Source: CAZNSX01 sp964575845
GTDB lineage: Bacteria; UBA8248; CAZNSX01
Reading direction: 5' to 3'
NCBI GenBank assembly: GCA_964575845.1
Contig: CAZNSX010000003.1
Coordinates: forward strand, 124,001-188,000
DNA: 64,000 nt
In this document: positions 1 through 8,787 of the stretch, piece after piece
Layout of the letters: each line of letters starts with the position of its first letter
How positions within the stretch are numbered: the first letter of the stretch is position 1
Notes under the pieces: model-generated
Told to the model about the DNA's origin: nothing
The model's database searches: none
The model's input: only the letters and a program-made list of their open reading frames with translations
Made by a program: the position numbers and the translations under genes

Positions 1-564
1 ATGCTTGATTCCATAACCCGGTTTGCCATGGCCGCACGGGAGGTGGGCCTGGCCGCCGGAGAGCCTCCTACGGCCAGAGGCTACACCCCGTCGGTTTTCG
101 GCCTGCTGCCGAGACTTCTGGAGCGGGCGGGAAAGGACTCTGGCGGTGGGAGCATCACCGCCCTCTACACGGTGCTTGTAGAGGGAGATGACATGAATGA
201 GCCTATTGCGGACGCCGTGAAGGCCATTCTGGACGGGCATATCGTGCTTTCACGGGAGCTGGCGGCCCGGAACCACTATCCAGCCATAGATGTTCTTCAG
301 AGCAAGAGCCGGGTGATGATCGATGTGGTGAGCCCCGAGCATCTGGCCTGGGCGGGGGAGCTCATAGGAATCCTAGCTGACTACCGCCAGGCCGAAGACT
401 TGATCAATATCGGCGCCTATGTCCGCGGGACCAATGCACGAATAGATAGGGCAATTTCTAAGTATGAGGCCATAAACGGCTACCTCCGCCAGGACTTCAG
501 AGAAGGAGCCTCCCTCGCGGAGAGCGTCAGTGCGCTGGAAGCCTTAATTAAGGGAGAGACCTAG
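1..564 (+). CDS. fliI: Flagellar export ATPase FliI, C-terminal part
   Basis: This is the 3' end of the ATPase that energises type III export of flagellar subunits at the base of the basal body. The 187 visible residues begin inside the F1-ATPase-like core with the FliI-typical stretch DSITRFAMAAREVGLAAGEP, followed by the RGYTPSVFGLLPRLLERAG block. They end with the C-terminal helical domain that contacts substrates. Full-length FliI is about 440 residues, so roughly the first 250 lie left of the window, and the ATG at base 1 is an internal Met. It runs straight into fliJ, with 1 base between stop and start, as expected for an ATPase-stalk pair. Confidence 0.96.
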   Translation: MLDSITRFAMAAREVGLAAGEPPTARGYTPSVFGLLPRLLERAGKDSGGGSITALYTVLVEGDDMNEPIADAVKAILDGHIVLSRELAARNHYPAIDVLQSKSRVMIDVVSPEHLAWAGELIGILADYRQAEDLINIGAYVRGTNARIDRAISKYEAINGYLRQDFREGASLAESVSALEALIKGET

Positions 565-565
565 C

Positions 566-1030
566 TTGTCCTTCAGGTTCAGGCTCGAGGCCATTCTCAA
601 GCACAGGCTCTGGATTGAGGAGCAGCGGCGGCGCGAGCTGGCAGCTTTGGGAGCGACGCTGCAGAGGGAGCGTAGGACTCTTGAAAAGATGAAAGGGGAA
701 TTTGAAGCAAGCCGTGAAAACCTGAAATCTCGCCTGGAATCCCCCGAAGGGATTTCATCCGCTGAGGCCCACCTCTATGCTCAGTATTTCCTCGGCCAGA
801 GCCGGGCCATCGAGGAGAAGGCAGAACTATGTCGGAAGCTTGCTGTAGAATTTGAGCGAAAGAGGCAGAAGCTCCTTCAGGCCTCCATAGCCAGGCGAAC
901 TCTTGAGAGGATGAAGGAAAAACTTCGGCAGCGTTACGAGAAGGAAACTGAGCGAAGGGAGCAGAAGATTTCTGATGAGCTGGGCCTCTCCAAGCACGGG
1001 AGAAAGGAGGAGGGAGCATGGGTCCAGTGA
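566..1030 (+). CDS. fliJ: Flagellar export stalk protein FliJ
   Basis: This is a 154-residue, strongly charged, almost entirely helical protein (MSFRFRLEAILKHRL at the N-terminus, then long Glu/Lys/Arg coiled coil). Length, coiled-coil character and position directly after fliI identify FliJ, the gamma-subunit-like stalk that sits in the FliI ring and touches FlhA. The start is a TTG 1 base after the fliI stop, implying translational coupling. The 3' end overlaps the next gene by 13 bases. Sequence conservation of FliJ is low, so the call rests on context and coiled-coil pattern together. Confidence 0.88.
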   Translation: MSFRFRLEAILKHRLWIEEQRRRELAALGATLQRERRTLEKMKGEFEASRENLKSRLESPEGISSAEAHLYAQYFLGQSRAIEEKAELCRKLAVEFERKRQKLLQASIARRTLERMKEKLRQRYEKETERREQKISDELGLSKHGRKEEGAWVQ

Positions 1031-1548
1031 GAAGAGGGGCCATAATTTCCCTTATTTTATGGCTTCTCATTCCGCCTTTGGCTCACGGTGAAGAGAAAAA
1101 AGTCCCTCCCTCCCCTGAGGCTGAAGAGACTAAGAAGGTTGCGTCCAAGGGAGCCACTCCCTTTGACATGGAGCTGCTTAAAGCCCTTGAGGATAAGCGT
1201 AAGGCCTTGGAGAGCCGTGCCCGAGAAGTGGAGCGGGAGGAAGAACGCCTGAATGCCTTAAGGCGAGATATTTTGCTCAGGCTGAAGGAGCTGAGGGAGC
1301 TTGAGGGACGACTGGAGAAGCTTGTGGCCATGGGTAAAGATGCGCAGCAGCGCCAGCTCACCCATCTGGTTAAGGCCTATGAGGCCATGCGGCCCGAGGA
1401 GGCGGCCCCCCTGATAGATAAGCTCGATGAGCACCTCGTGGTGAGGATCTTTTCCCGAATGCAGAATAAGAAGGTGGGAAAGATCCTGGTCTATGTGGAC
1501 CCGCCCAAGGCTGCCCGGATAAGCCAGCTACTCGCCCGAACGAAATAG
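1018..1548 (+). CDS. MotE-like flagellar protein (MgtE-N/FliG-C-like fold)
   Basis: This 176-residue protein has a signal peptide or membrane anchor at residues 5-24 (ISLILWLLIPPLAHG). A long acidic/basic coiled coil (about 50-110) follows, then a C-terminal domain ending with AYEAMRPEEAAPLIDKLDE and VVRIFSRMQNKKVGKILVYV. That last block is typical of MotE/YlxF proteins found after fliJ in many bacteria. MotE in alphaproteobacteria is a periplasmic chaperone for the MotC stator protein; in other groups its role is unknown. The gene overlaps fliJ, ends this transcription unit, and is followed by a terminator. Confidence 0.8.
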   Translation: MGPVRRGAIISLILWLLIPPLAHGEEKKVPPSPEAEETKKVASKGATPFDMELLKALEDKRKALESRAREVEREEERLNALRRDILLRLKELRELEGRLEKLVAMGKDAQQRQLTHLVKAYEAMRPEEAAPLIDKLDEHLVVRIFSRMQNKKVGKILVYVDPPKAARISQLLARTK

Positions 1549-1591
1549 AAAGTGAACCCCCCGGGGGGGCCCTCTCCGGGAAAAAATTTCT

Positions 1592-1623
1592 CCCCCGCTC
1601 TCTTGCGGGGGCATTTTTTTCCC
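1592..1623 (+). terminator. Rho-independent terminator after fliI-fliJ-motE
   Basis: A perfect 7-bp GC stem (CCCCCGC 1592-1598, GCGGGGG 1605-1611) with a 6-base TCTCTT loop is followed by CA and seven T residues (1614-1620). This is a textbook intrinsic terminator between the motE-like gene and the sigma-54 promoter of fliK. Confidence 0.88.
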
Positions 1624-1703
1624 GAATCCAGCCCTGCCGAAAAAACCGCGCTCAAGCCTAAACCCCCTTTAATAGAAGCTCTCCCGGGCCGCTGACCACC
1701 CCG

Positions 1704-1719
1704 CGGCATAGGAGTTGCT
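1704..1719 (+). promoter_or_regulatory. Sigma-54 promoter for fliK-flgD-flgE
   Basis: CGGCATAGGAGTTGCT matches the -24/-12 consensus TGGCACRNNNNTTGCW at all but two fixed positions. The invariant GG (1705-1706) and GC (1717-1718) are separated by exactly 10 bases. Predicted transcription start is near 1730, about 30 bases before the fliK ATG. It lies just downstream of a terminator and upstream of a new gene block. Confidence 0.8.
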
Positions 1720-1760
1720 CAGGGTGGGAGCAGACTAGAGCTCCATAAGGAGGTTCAGGA

Positions 1761-3362
1761 ATGAGCGCCCTACCGGTTGGCTCTCCCATGCAGGAAAATT
1801 TGATTTCCCTCACGGCTGAAGGGACCCCTGCAATCGAAGGGGAGATAAGAGGGGAGTTCCTGGGGATATTTAAAGCCCTCACCCTGGGAGCTCACCTGCT
1901 TTCCGAAGGGGAAGGTGAAGCCCAGCTCCTCGCAGCCAGCGGTCAAAAAGGGAATGAAGGAGAAGACACCGGGGAAGCTCTTCCCCCCCTTTTGGATATC
2001 ACACTTCCTCATCTCGAGGAGGGCGAAAAGACCCCCTTGGCTGAGACAGCCCCCCAGGTGGAGAGAGCGTCTTCCAGTGAAAAAGAGAACCTTATGGACC
2101 CCTCGGGGCTCTTCCAGGAGAAGATCCTCACTGCTCAGGCCATGGCCGGTGGACTTTCCGGGACAGCGAGCCCGCAGGAAAACCTGAACCCGAAGCCATC
2201 TGGGGGAGAAGGAAGCCTCACCGCGGAGGTGCCTCTACGGGATTTCCCCGGCTTTGCCCTTCCATCGGATAAGCTCCCAAGAGTCGCCCATCTCTCGCAG
2301 GGAATCCCCGAACTGGCCTCGGAGGGGGGGGCTGAGAAGGAGGATGTGGCCATATCCCCAAAATTGGCCGACGTGAGCCCACCCCCTAGGTCCGACCAAG
2401 TTGCAGAACCAAAGGAGATTTTTCCTCTCGCTGGGGAGAAGGAGAATGTCGGGGCCGAGGGCGTTAGGGAGCACCTCCCTCAAGAAAAGGCGGCGGGGGT
2501 GAGGTCGGAGAAGGCTCTCCCCCCGGAGCCCCTCCCTGAGAGGGAGGGCTTAGCTCCTTCCCGAGAGGGGGACATCCCTAAGGGGAGGGTCCCGGACAGG
2601 GAGCCCTTTTCTACTCATGAAAAAGGGACCCCCGAAGGGAAAGTCTCCACCCGGCTTAACCTTATCTCCCAGGATAAGACCTCCGCCCCAAGCTCCGACC
2701 CCGCACCTCCGCTCATACGAGAGGCTTTGGAGGTGAAGTCCATACCTTCGCCCGAACCACAAGCTGGTTCTCCTCTTCAGGGGGAGGAGCTCAAGGTCGA
2801 GACCAAGGGGCCTTCCCCGGAGGCTCATGATGGCGCGAGGAGCAGGGCGTCCCTCTTACCTCCGACGGGTGAGCCGGGTCTTAAAGCAGGTGAGACTGAA
2901 GCTAAGGCTGCCCCCTCCCCCTTCAGGACGGAGCTCCATGAGAGGATCCTGGAGCAGGTCGTCGAGAAGGCCACTTTATACATAAAGGGCGAGAAGAGCG
3001 AGGTGAGCCTCAGGCTGGAGCCGGAGAGTCTTGGCCTCGTGCGCGTCCATTTGCGCCTGGAGGAGGGAAACCTTAGCGCCAGGCTCATGGCCCAGAGTCA
3101 CGCGGTCAAAGAGGCCCTTGAAGCAGGCTCCCCCCGCCTGAGAGAAGCCCTGGAGGGGCAGGGCCTGAGCTTAAAGCACCTCCAGGTGGACGTGGGAGAC
3201 CAACGGGGCTTCTCGATGCTCTCCCCCTGGGATGGAAATGGGGGAGGAGAGCCCGGATTTAATGAAGAGGCTCAGCTTTGCGATGTGAATGAATTGCCGG
3301 TGGAGGAAGAGCGATTCTCCCCCATTGGCCTTGAGTCCGGAAAGATAAACATATTCATCTAG
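1761..3362 (+). CDS. fliK: Flagellar hook-length control protein FliK
   Basis: This 533-residue protein has a long Pro/Glu/Gly/Ser-rich, low-complexity N-terminal two thirds, typical of the flexible ruler part. The compact C-terminal Flg_hook domain lies at about residues 390-490 (EVSLRLEPESLGLVRVHLRL, then LRKLxx-like ARLMAQSHAVKEAL and LSLKHLQVDV). FliK is exported during hook growth, measures hook length and switches FlhB specificity from hook to filament proteins. The ATG has a good AAGGAGG-type site 10 bases upstream. It is first in a sigma-54 unit with flgD and flgE, all hook-stage genes. Confidence 0.9.
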   Translation: MSALPVGSPMQENLISLTAEGTPAIEGEIRGEFLGIFKALTLGAHLLSEGEGEAQLLAASGQKGNEGEDTGEALPPLLDITLPHLEEGEKTPLAETAPQVERASSSEKENLMDPSGLFQEKILTAQAMAGGLSGTASPQENLNPKPSGGEGSLTAEVPLRDFPGFALPSDKLPRVAHLSQGIPELASEGGAEKEDVAISPKLADVSPPPRSDQVAEPKEIFPLAGEKENVGAEGVREHLPQEKAAGVRSEKALPPEPLPEREGLAPSREGDIPKGRVPDREPFSTHEKGTPEGKVSTRLNLISQDKTSAPSSDPAPPLIREALEVKSIPSPEPQAGSPLQGEELKVETKGPSPEAHDGARSRASLLPPTGEPGLKAGETEAKAAPSPFRTELHERILEQVVEKATLYIKGEKSEVSLRLEPESLGLVRVHLRLEEGNLSARLMAQSHAVKEALEAGSPRLREALEGQGLSLKHLQVDVGDQRGFSMLSPWDGNGGGEPGFNEEAQLCDVNELPVEEERFSPIGLESGKINIFI

Positions 3363-3377
3363 GAGGAGATAGACCCG

Positions 3378-4097
3378 ATGACGGAAACAGCCACCGTGTC
3401 CTCAGCTCTGACTACCCTCGGGGAGGACCCCCTTTCGATCAGCTCTCCTTCCCGTAACCTCGGGCGGGATGAATTTCTGCGACTTCTGGTGGCCCAGCTT
3501 ACCCACCAGAACCCGATGAACCCTATGGATGGCATTGAATTCGTCACCCAGCTTTCCCAGTTCAGCAGCCTTGAGCAGCTCTTTGACATCAATGATCGCT
3601 TACAGAGCCTGGAGTCGCTTCAGGGGACCCTGACCACAACCCAGTCCGTGGGGGCAATCGGGAAGGAAGTCCTGGCCAAAGGGAATGAGCTAGAAGTCAC
3701 GGATTCCTGGGTATCGCCCATAGTGTTTGAGCTCAAGGATTCGGCCACCGAAGTGGTGATCGCCATTAAGGACGAAACTGGGCGTCTTGTGCGCACTCTC
3801 GAAGAGCGCACCCAAGCGGCGGGGCGCAAGAGGGTGGAGTGGGACGGCAAGGACGGCCGAGGGGAGAAGCTACCCGAGGGCGGGTATAGCTTCTCTGTCT
3901 ATGCCGCGGATTTTGCCGGACAATCAATCGAGGCCATCCCCTACACATCAGGAATTGTGACAGGGGTGAGTTTTGAGCAGGGAGAGACCGAACTCTCCAT
4001 GGGGAGCCGGCGGGCAAAGCTGAAGGATGTTGTTGAGATAAGCTCAGCTGCGGAGGCCGAAGAGGTCCCCGCCGCGGAAGAGCGAACGGGAGATTAA
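3378..4097 (+). CDS. flgD: Hook cap (hook assembly) protein FlgD
   Basis: This 239-residue protein's N-terminal half has the FlgD signature LGRDEFLRLLVAQLTHQNP followed by NPMDGIEFVTQLSQFSSLEQ. The C-terminal half has the Ig/Tudor-like fold, seen as ETGRLVRTLEERTQAAGRKR, VEWDGKDGRGEKLPEGGYSF and an acidic tail. FlgD forms the temporary cap under which FlgE polymerises. It starts 15 bases after fliK and sits 12 bases before flgE, with a GGAGGAG ribosome site. Length is normal for the family. Confidence 0.95.
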   Translation: MTETATVSSALTTLGEDPLSISSPSRNLGRDEFLRLLVAQLTHQNPMNPMDGIEFVTQLSQFSSLEQLFDINDRLQSLESLQGTLTTTQSVGAIGKEVLAKGNELEVTDSWVSPIVFELKDSATEVVIAIKDETGRLVRTLEERTQAAGRKRVEWDGKDGRGEKLPEGGYSFSVYAADFAGQSIEAIPYTSGIVTGVSFEQGETELSMGSRRAKLKDVVEISSAAEAEEVPAAEERTGD

Positions 4098-4109
4098 GGA
4101 GGATAAGCC

Positions 4110-6185
4110 ATGGGTATCTTGGGAGCACTATTCTCGGGAGTATCAGGCCTCGATGTTTACTCATCCGCAATCGAGGTCATCGGTAATAACATCGCCAATG
4201 CCGCCACTCCCGGCTTCAAGGCGAGCCGGGCCCAGTTCTCCGACATTCTGAGCCAGAGCCTCACGGGAGCCCAGGGCGGAAACCAGATAGGCCGTGGTGT
4301 CCAGCTTTCGGCTGTCGAGAGCATCTTCACTCAGGGCTCCTTCGAGACCAGCAACCAATCCACAGACCTCGCCGTAGACGGGCAGGGCTTCTTCATCGTG
4401 AAGAACTCCGATGGCACCTTCTACACCCGTGACGGACAGTTTATCATCAATGAGGCAGGCCTTCTCGTGAACTCCCGGGGCGATCGCGTTCAGGGCTACA
4501 CCCTGGACAACAACGGAAATATCGCGGGGATCATGGGGGATCTGAGCCTCACGGCCACCAACTCCCCGCCCAATGTTACAAGCGCGGTGGACTTTGTGGC
4601 AAACATGGATGCCAGCGCAGACCCCATCGGAGCCTATGGCTCGCTTCTGGGAGCAGCCGTGACCGATAGTTTCGTCATCGTCAGCGGGACGAACAATCAG
4701 CTTGTCTTCGATGACGGGACAGGAGGTGGTCCCTTCACCGCTGACCTCATCGCCGATGGCGGCCTGACATCGGGAACCCCAGCCTCAGGGACAGCCCTTG
4801 CAACGGCCATAAAGACGGCTATCGAGGCCACAAATGGAAGCGCTGATACCTACACCGTCACCTACGATGCCTCTACCGACCGCTTCACCATCCTTAACGA
4901 CGCCGGCAACACCAACACCTTAACCCTCCTTCACAACAACGCCGGCTCCACCGCCTCGGCCACCCTCGGGTTTAACGCCACCTCATCGGGTGCCCTTTCC
5001 GCCGCGCAGAGTGACGTGAGCGACAACCAGGTGGCCTTCAACGTAGTGACCGGCACTAACGATACCTTCACCATAACCATAGATGACACCCTGACCGCAA
5101 CTGCTACCCTTAGCGCCGGCCAGTACACGGGGGAATATTTCGCCCAGGAGATCCAGAGGGCCATAAACGCCGCGGATGATTCGGGCTCGAACCTCATTCG
5201 CAACGTGACCGTCAACTACAATGCCAACGCCGGGACCGACCTGAACCGGTTCCGCATCGTGTCCCAGACCGCCGGGGCAGACCAGAGCATAGACATACCC
5301 TCCACAGGACAGGTCATAACTGTCGAGGGCTCAAGCGTGGCCGTGACCACCCCTGCAACTTTCCTCACGCAGACGGGGATCGCCGGGGGCACTGCCTATG
5401 CGGGGACCGGGGGCTTTGACCCCGCAACCCCGGCCACCAGCTCAAACTTCTCCACCGCGGTCACCATCTATGACTCCCTCGGCACCTACCATGCGCTTAA
5501 TGTATATTTCCTGAAGGTTGGGGCCAACTGGTGGGAGTACCACGGCCTCGTCGACGGGGGAGATCTTGTGGGAGGCACCTCCGGTGTGGCCCAGGATGTC
5601 ATAAGCGGGAAGATGCGCTTTACCCCGGCGGGAGCCCTGGACATCGAGGAGCGATACGCCAACACTGGGGTATTCAACTTCAGGGGCGGCGCTACCCAAG
5701 GTCAGACCGTCGCTCTCGACTTTGGAACGAGCCTAACCACCGACAATGGCCTCACCGGTCTCGATGGCGTGACCCAGTTCGCAGGGCCCTCCGCAATCAT
5801 CGGCCAGACCCAGGACGGCTACACCACCGGCACCCTCTCGAGCATCTCCACCAACCAGACCGGGGACATAACCGGCATTTTCAGCAACGGCCAGACCAGG
5901 GCCATGGCCCGCATTGCTCTAGCCAACTTCACAAGCCCCGACGGCCTTAATGCCGTCGGCTCCAACCTTTTCTCAGAGACTCAGCAGTCGGGCCAGCCCA
6001 TCATAGGCCAGGCGCAGAGCTCGGGCTTCGGCACCATCTTTTCCAACTCCGTCGAGCTCTCCAACGTGGATATAGCCGAGGAGTTCGTGCAGTTGATCAA
6101 GCAGCAACAGGCCTTTCAGGCCAATGCCAGGGTCATCTCCGCCACGGATGAGCTCCTGAAAGAAATAGTCAATCTGGTTCGCTAG
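4110..6185 (+). CDS. flgE: Flagellar hook protein FlgE (enlarged)
   Basis: The protein has 691 residues against about 400 in enterobacteria. N-terminal D0 (GALFSGVSGLDVYSSAIEVI, NNIANAATPGFKASR) and the basal-body-rod motifs are intact. So is the C-terminal D0 (SNVDIAEEFVQLIKQQQAFQ, then ARVISATDELLKEIVNLVR). The extra length is a Thr/Asn/Ala-rich insertion at about residues 180-430. It contains at least two related modules of the form GTNDTFTITIDDT...AGQYTGEYFAQEI, also seen in FlgL of this window, and should form extra outer domains on the hook surface. It is the last gene of its unit and is followed by a GC palindrome with a T tract. Confidence 0.96.
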   Translation: MGILGALFSGVSGLDVYSSAIEVIGNNIANAATPGFKASRAQFSDILSQSLTGAQGGNQIGRGVQLSAVESIFTQGSFETSNQSTDLAVDGQGFFIVKNSDGTFYTRDGQFIINEAGLLVNSRGDRVQGYTLDNNGNIAGIMGDLSLTATNSPPNVTSAVDFVANMDASADPIGAYGSLLGAAVTDSFVIVSGTNNQLVFDDGTGGGPFTADLIADGGLTSGTPASGTALATAIKTAIEATNGSADTYTVTYDASTDRFTILNDAGNTNTLTLLHNNAGSTASATLGFNATSSGALSAAQSDVSDNQVAFNVVTGTNDTFTITIDDTLTATATLSAGQYTGEYFAQEIQRAINAADDSGSNLIRNVTVNYNANAGTDLNRFRIVSQTAGADQSIDIPSTGQVITVEGSSVAVTTPATFLTQTGIAGGTAYAGTGGFDPATPATSSNFSTAVTIYDSLGTYHALNVYFLKVGANWWEYHGLVDGGDLVGGTSGVAQDVISGKMRFTPAGALDIEERYANTGVFNFRGGATQGQTVALDFGTSLTTDNGLTGLDGVTQFAGPSAIIGQTQDGYTTGTLSSISTNQTGDITGIFSNGQTRAMARIALANFTSPDGLNAVGSNLFSETQQSGQPIIGQAQSSGFGTIFSNSVELSNVDIAEEFVQLIKQQQAFQANARVISATDELLKEIVNLVR

Positions 6186-6195
6186 CCCCTCTTAG

Positions 6196-6222
6196 CCCCG
6201 GGCGCCCGGGATCTCTTTTTTC
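6196..6222 (+). terminator. Rho-independent terminator after flgE
   Basis: The perfect palindrome CCCGGGCGCCCGGG (6197-6210) can form a 5-bp GC stem with a GCGC loop. ATC and TCTTTTTT follow. It separates the hook operon from the next sigma-54 promoter. Confidence 0.75.
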
Positions 6223-6373
6223 CAGGGCGTCCGGGGTGCTCGCGTCTGAATTCTGACATGCGGCCGCGCTCCGATCAGCAAGGCTTCTCCCCTGGCGGAG
6301 GACTCATCCCTTTTAGCCCCTTGATTTTAGAAGAGCTTCCCTCCCGGCGAGGGCTCGGCGGCATCCCATCCCT

Positions 6374-6389
6374 TGGCACCGAAATTGCT
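6374..6389 (+). promoter_or_regulatory. Sigma-54 promoter for motA-motB-fliLMN
   Basis: TGGCACCGAAATTGCT matches the sigma-54 consensus at every fixed base except the R position. GG (6375-6376) and GC (6387-6388) are 10 bases apart. Predicted start is near 6400; motA begins at 6455. The rest of the 269-base gap between flgE and motA holds the flgE terminator and no open frame that looks real. Confidence 0.9.
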
Positions 6390-6454
6390 TAATCCTTAAA
6401 GGCTGAGAGTGTAAGAACCTGGCTCAGCCCTGGATACTCCCGAGGAGGGTCAGC

Positions 6455-7219
6455 TTGGATCTGGCCACAGTAATGGGCATAGTTTCTGCCTTCGGGCTGG
6501 TGATGTTTGCCATCTTCTCCAGCTCCGGGCTGGGCATCTTCATAAACATCCCCTCGGTCCTCATCGTTGTGGGAGGCACCCTGGGTGTCACCCTCATAAG
6601 TTACCCTCTTGCCGACGTTATGGGGGTAATGAGGGTCATAATGAATGCATTCTTCGTCAAGACCAAGGGGGCGGTTACGTTCATCCCCACCCTGGTGGAG
6701 TACGCGGGTCGCGCTCGCAGGGACGGCATCCTGGCACTTGAGAGCGTGGCCAATGACTCGGGCGACGGGTTTCTCTCCAAGGGCATCCAGCTGGCCGTGG
6801 ACGGCCTTGAGCCCCGCTCAATAAGCACCATCCTCGAGACGGAGGTCCAGTACATCCAATCACGCCACAAGCTTGGGGCTGATGTCTTCACCACCATGGG
6901 CACCTTCTCGCCCGCCATGGGCCTCATCGGAACACTTATAGGCCTCGTGCAGATGCTGCAGAATCTCAGCGACCCAGGCTCCATCGGCCCCGCCATGGCG
7001 GTGGCCCTCATCACCACCTTCTACGGCGCCATACTGGCCAATATGGTTTTCCTGCCCATAGCGGGAAAGCTCAAGACCAGGAGTAAGCAAGAAATCTTGG
7101 CCAAAGAGGTCGTACTGGAGGCCATTCTCTCCATAACGGCCGGTGATAACCCCAGGGTCCTGGAGCAGAAGCTCCATGCCTATCTCGCGCCCGCTGAGCG
7201 TCAGTCGGTCTTAAGCTAA
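6455..7219 (+). CDS. motA: Flagellar motor stator protein MotA
   Basis: This 254-residue inner-membrane protein has two N-terminal helices (VMGIVSAFGLVMFAIF, GIFINIPSVLIVVGG). A cytoplasmic loop follows, then the conserved MGTFSPAMGLIGTLIGLVQML and AMAVALITTFYGAILANMVF pair. It is the ring-forming subunit of the ion-driven stator that pushes on FliG. The start is TTG, preceded by GAGGAGGG. It heads a unit with two different motB genes, so the 5:2 stator may use either or both plug subunits. Confidence 0.95.
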   Translation: MDLATVMGIVSAFGLVMFAIFSSSGLGIFINIPSVLIVVGGTLGVTLISYPLADVMGVMRVIMNAFFVKTKGAVTFIPTLVEYAGRARRDGILALESVANDSGDGFLSKGIQLAVDGLEPRSISTILETEVQYIQSRHKLGADVFTTMGTFSPAMGLIGTLIGLVQMLQNLSDPGSIGPAMAVALITTFYGAILANMVFLPIAGKLKTRSKQEILAKEVVLEAILSITAGDNPRVLEQKLHAYLAPAERQSVLS

Positions 7220-7233
7220 AGGTTCCTTTGCCC

Positions 7234-8010
7234 ATGACAGAAGAGCTCGACATAGAAGAAAAGGGTCCCGCCGCGGGGGAGGAAGAAGAGTCCGGTGGGG
7301 CTAGCTTCACGGTGGGCTTCACAGCTCTCATCATTTTGCTTCTGGCCTTCTTTATCCTCCTCTCATCCATGTCCGTCTATGACAAGAAAAGGAGCAAGGA
7401 GGCCCTGGGTTCTGTTTTCGGCGCCTTCGGCATTATGCCTTCGGGGATCGGGCCCTTGGGGGGAGAGCGCCTGAGAACCAAAGAGGCGCCCCTCTTGGAA
7501 GAGAGCTTCCAGCGCTCCTGGCGCAACTTCAGAGACTACATCAAGAAGCGCAAGCTGGAGCACCTGGTAGCAGTCTCGGGCTCCCGGAAGGTCTTCCGTA
7601 TAAGCCTGGCCAGCCGGCTTCTTTTCGATTCCGGGGAGACAAGCCTCCGTCCTTCCTCCCTAGAGTTCCTCAAGACCGTCCGATATCTCATCGTCGACTC
7701 CCGAAACCGGATGCGCATCGAGGGCCACACGGATGACCTTCAACCGGATTTGGCCCGCTATCCCTCGAACTGGGAACTCTCGGCGGCTCGGGCCGTGAGC
7801 GTGCTGCGCTATTTTCTTCGGGATAGTCGCATCGACTCAACGAGGCTCTCGGCGGCTGGCTATGGCCAGTTTCGTTCCGTGGCCCCCAATACCGACCCCG
7901 AGGGCAGGGAACGAAATCGCCGGGTGGACATCGTATTCCTGGGGGATGAGGGGGAGGACTCAGAGCTTAAGGAGTTCATCGAGGTGGAGGGCTTTCTCTT
8001 CCGTCTCTGA
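7234..8010 (+). CDS. MotB-like stator protein lacking the ion-binding Asp (paralog 1)
   Basis: This 258-residue protein has an acidic N-terminal tail, one membrane helix (residues 26-47, TALIILLLAFFILLSSMS), a periplasmic linker, and a C-terminal OmpA-like peptidoglycan-binding domain (EGHTDD, SNWELSAARAVSVLRYF, GRERNRRVDIVF). Aligned on the AFF/TFF motif, the universally required Asp of the MotB helix (Asp32 in E. coli) is Ala31 here, whereas the next gene keeps it. An in-frame TTG lies 6 bases upstream; I chose the ATG. It may form a heterodimer with the second MotB or act as an anchor; it should not conduct ions alone. Confidence 0.85.
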   Translation: MTEELDIEEKGPAAGEEEESGGASFTVGFTALIILLLAFFILLSSMSVYDKKRSKEALGSVFGAFGIMPSGIGPLGGERLRTKEAPLLEESFQRSWRNFRDYIKKRKLEHLVAVSGSRKVFRISLASRLLFDSGETSLRPSSLEFLKTVRYLIVDSRNRMRIEGHTDDLQPDLARYPSNWELSAARAVSVLRYFLRDSRIDSTRLSAAGYGQFRSVAPNTDPEGRERNRRVDIVFLGDEGEDSELKEFIEVEGFLFRL

Positions 8011-8027
8011 GAGAGAGGAGAAAGGCG

Positions 8028-8765
8028 TTGCCGAGGAGAAGGAAGCAGGAAGAGGAAGAGACGATTGACCGAAACGCCTGGATGGTCACCTTCTCTGACC
8101 TCATCACCCTGCTTCTCACCTTCTTCGTCATGCTCATATCTATGTCCGCCCTTGACCAACAGAGAGTCGAGAGCTCCTTCGGCTTCTTCCTTGAAAAGGC
8201 TGGGGTGCTCTCGGGCTCCCGGGCTGAGCGCGAATGGAAGGAGCCTTTCAAGAGAAAGGTCAATCCTATGGAGGACCTTTTGCGGAGCCAAGGGGTAAGT
8301 GAGAGGCTCCATCGAGCCCTCCAGCGATTAGAGAAAGAGAATTTGGCGGAGCTGGAGCTCGAGCCCGGGGCCGGGGTAAAGCTAACGGCCGAGCCCCGGG
8401 GCCGGGTCATAACCCTATCGGCGGCTCTTCTGTTCAAGAGAGGGAGCGGCGAGATCGAGGAGGAAGCCAAGCCCATCCTCGATGAGCTGGCCAAGGTGCT
8501 CTCCGAGATGGAGGAGCAAAGCATCATGGTGGAGGGTCATACGGACAATTTTCCGCCCATCTCCCGCCGCTACCGAAGCACCTGGGACCTCTCCACGGCG
8601 AGGGCTGTGAACGTGCTCCGATACCTGATGAATCAGGGCGGACTCAACCCGAGGAGGATGGCAGCCATCGGCTACGGGGGCGAGCGTCCTCTGGTCTCAA
8701 ATGATTCTCCCGCCCTTCGCGCCCTTAACCGGCGGGTGGAAATTGTGCTCTACAGGGAGGACTAG
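8028..8765 (+). CDS. motB: Flagellar motor stator protein MotB (paralog 2, complete)
   Basis: This 245-residue protein has a basic N-terminus, then the canonical helix WMVTFSDLITLLLTFFVMLI with the ion-binding Asp at residue 24. The OmpA-like domain is at about 150-240 (VEGHTDN, STWDLSTARAVNVLRYL, NRRVEIVLY). It pairs with MotA to form the torque unit and anchors it to peptidoglycan. The start is TTG with GAGAGGAGA upstream, 17 bases after paralog 1. Sequence similarity between the two neighbours suggests old tandem duplication. Confidence 0.93.
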   Translation: MPRRRKQEEEETIDRNAWMVTFSDLITLLLTFFVMLISMSALDQQRVESSFGFFLEKAGVLSGSRAEREWKEPFKRKVNPMEDLLRSQGVSERLHRALQRLEKENLAELELEPGAGVKLTAEPRGRVITLSAALLFKRGSGEIEEEAKPILDELAKVLSEMEEQSIMVEGHTDNFPPISRRYRSTWDLSTARAVNVLRYLMNQGGLNPRRMAAIGYGGERPLVSNDSPALRALNRRVEIVLYRED

Positions 8766-8787
8766 AAATCCCGAGGGGAGAGAGCTC

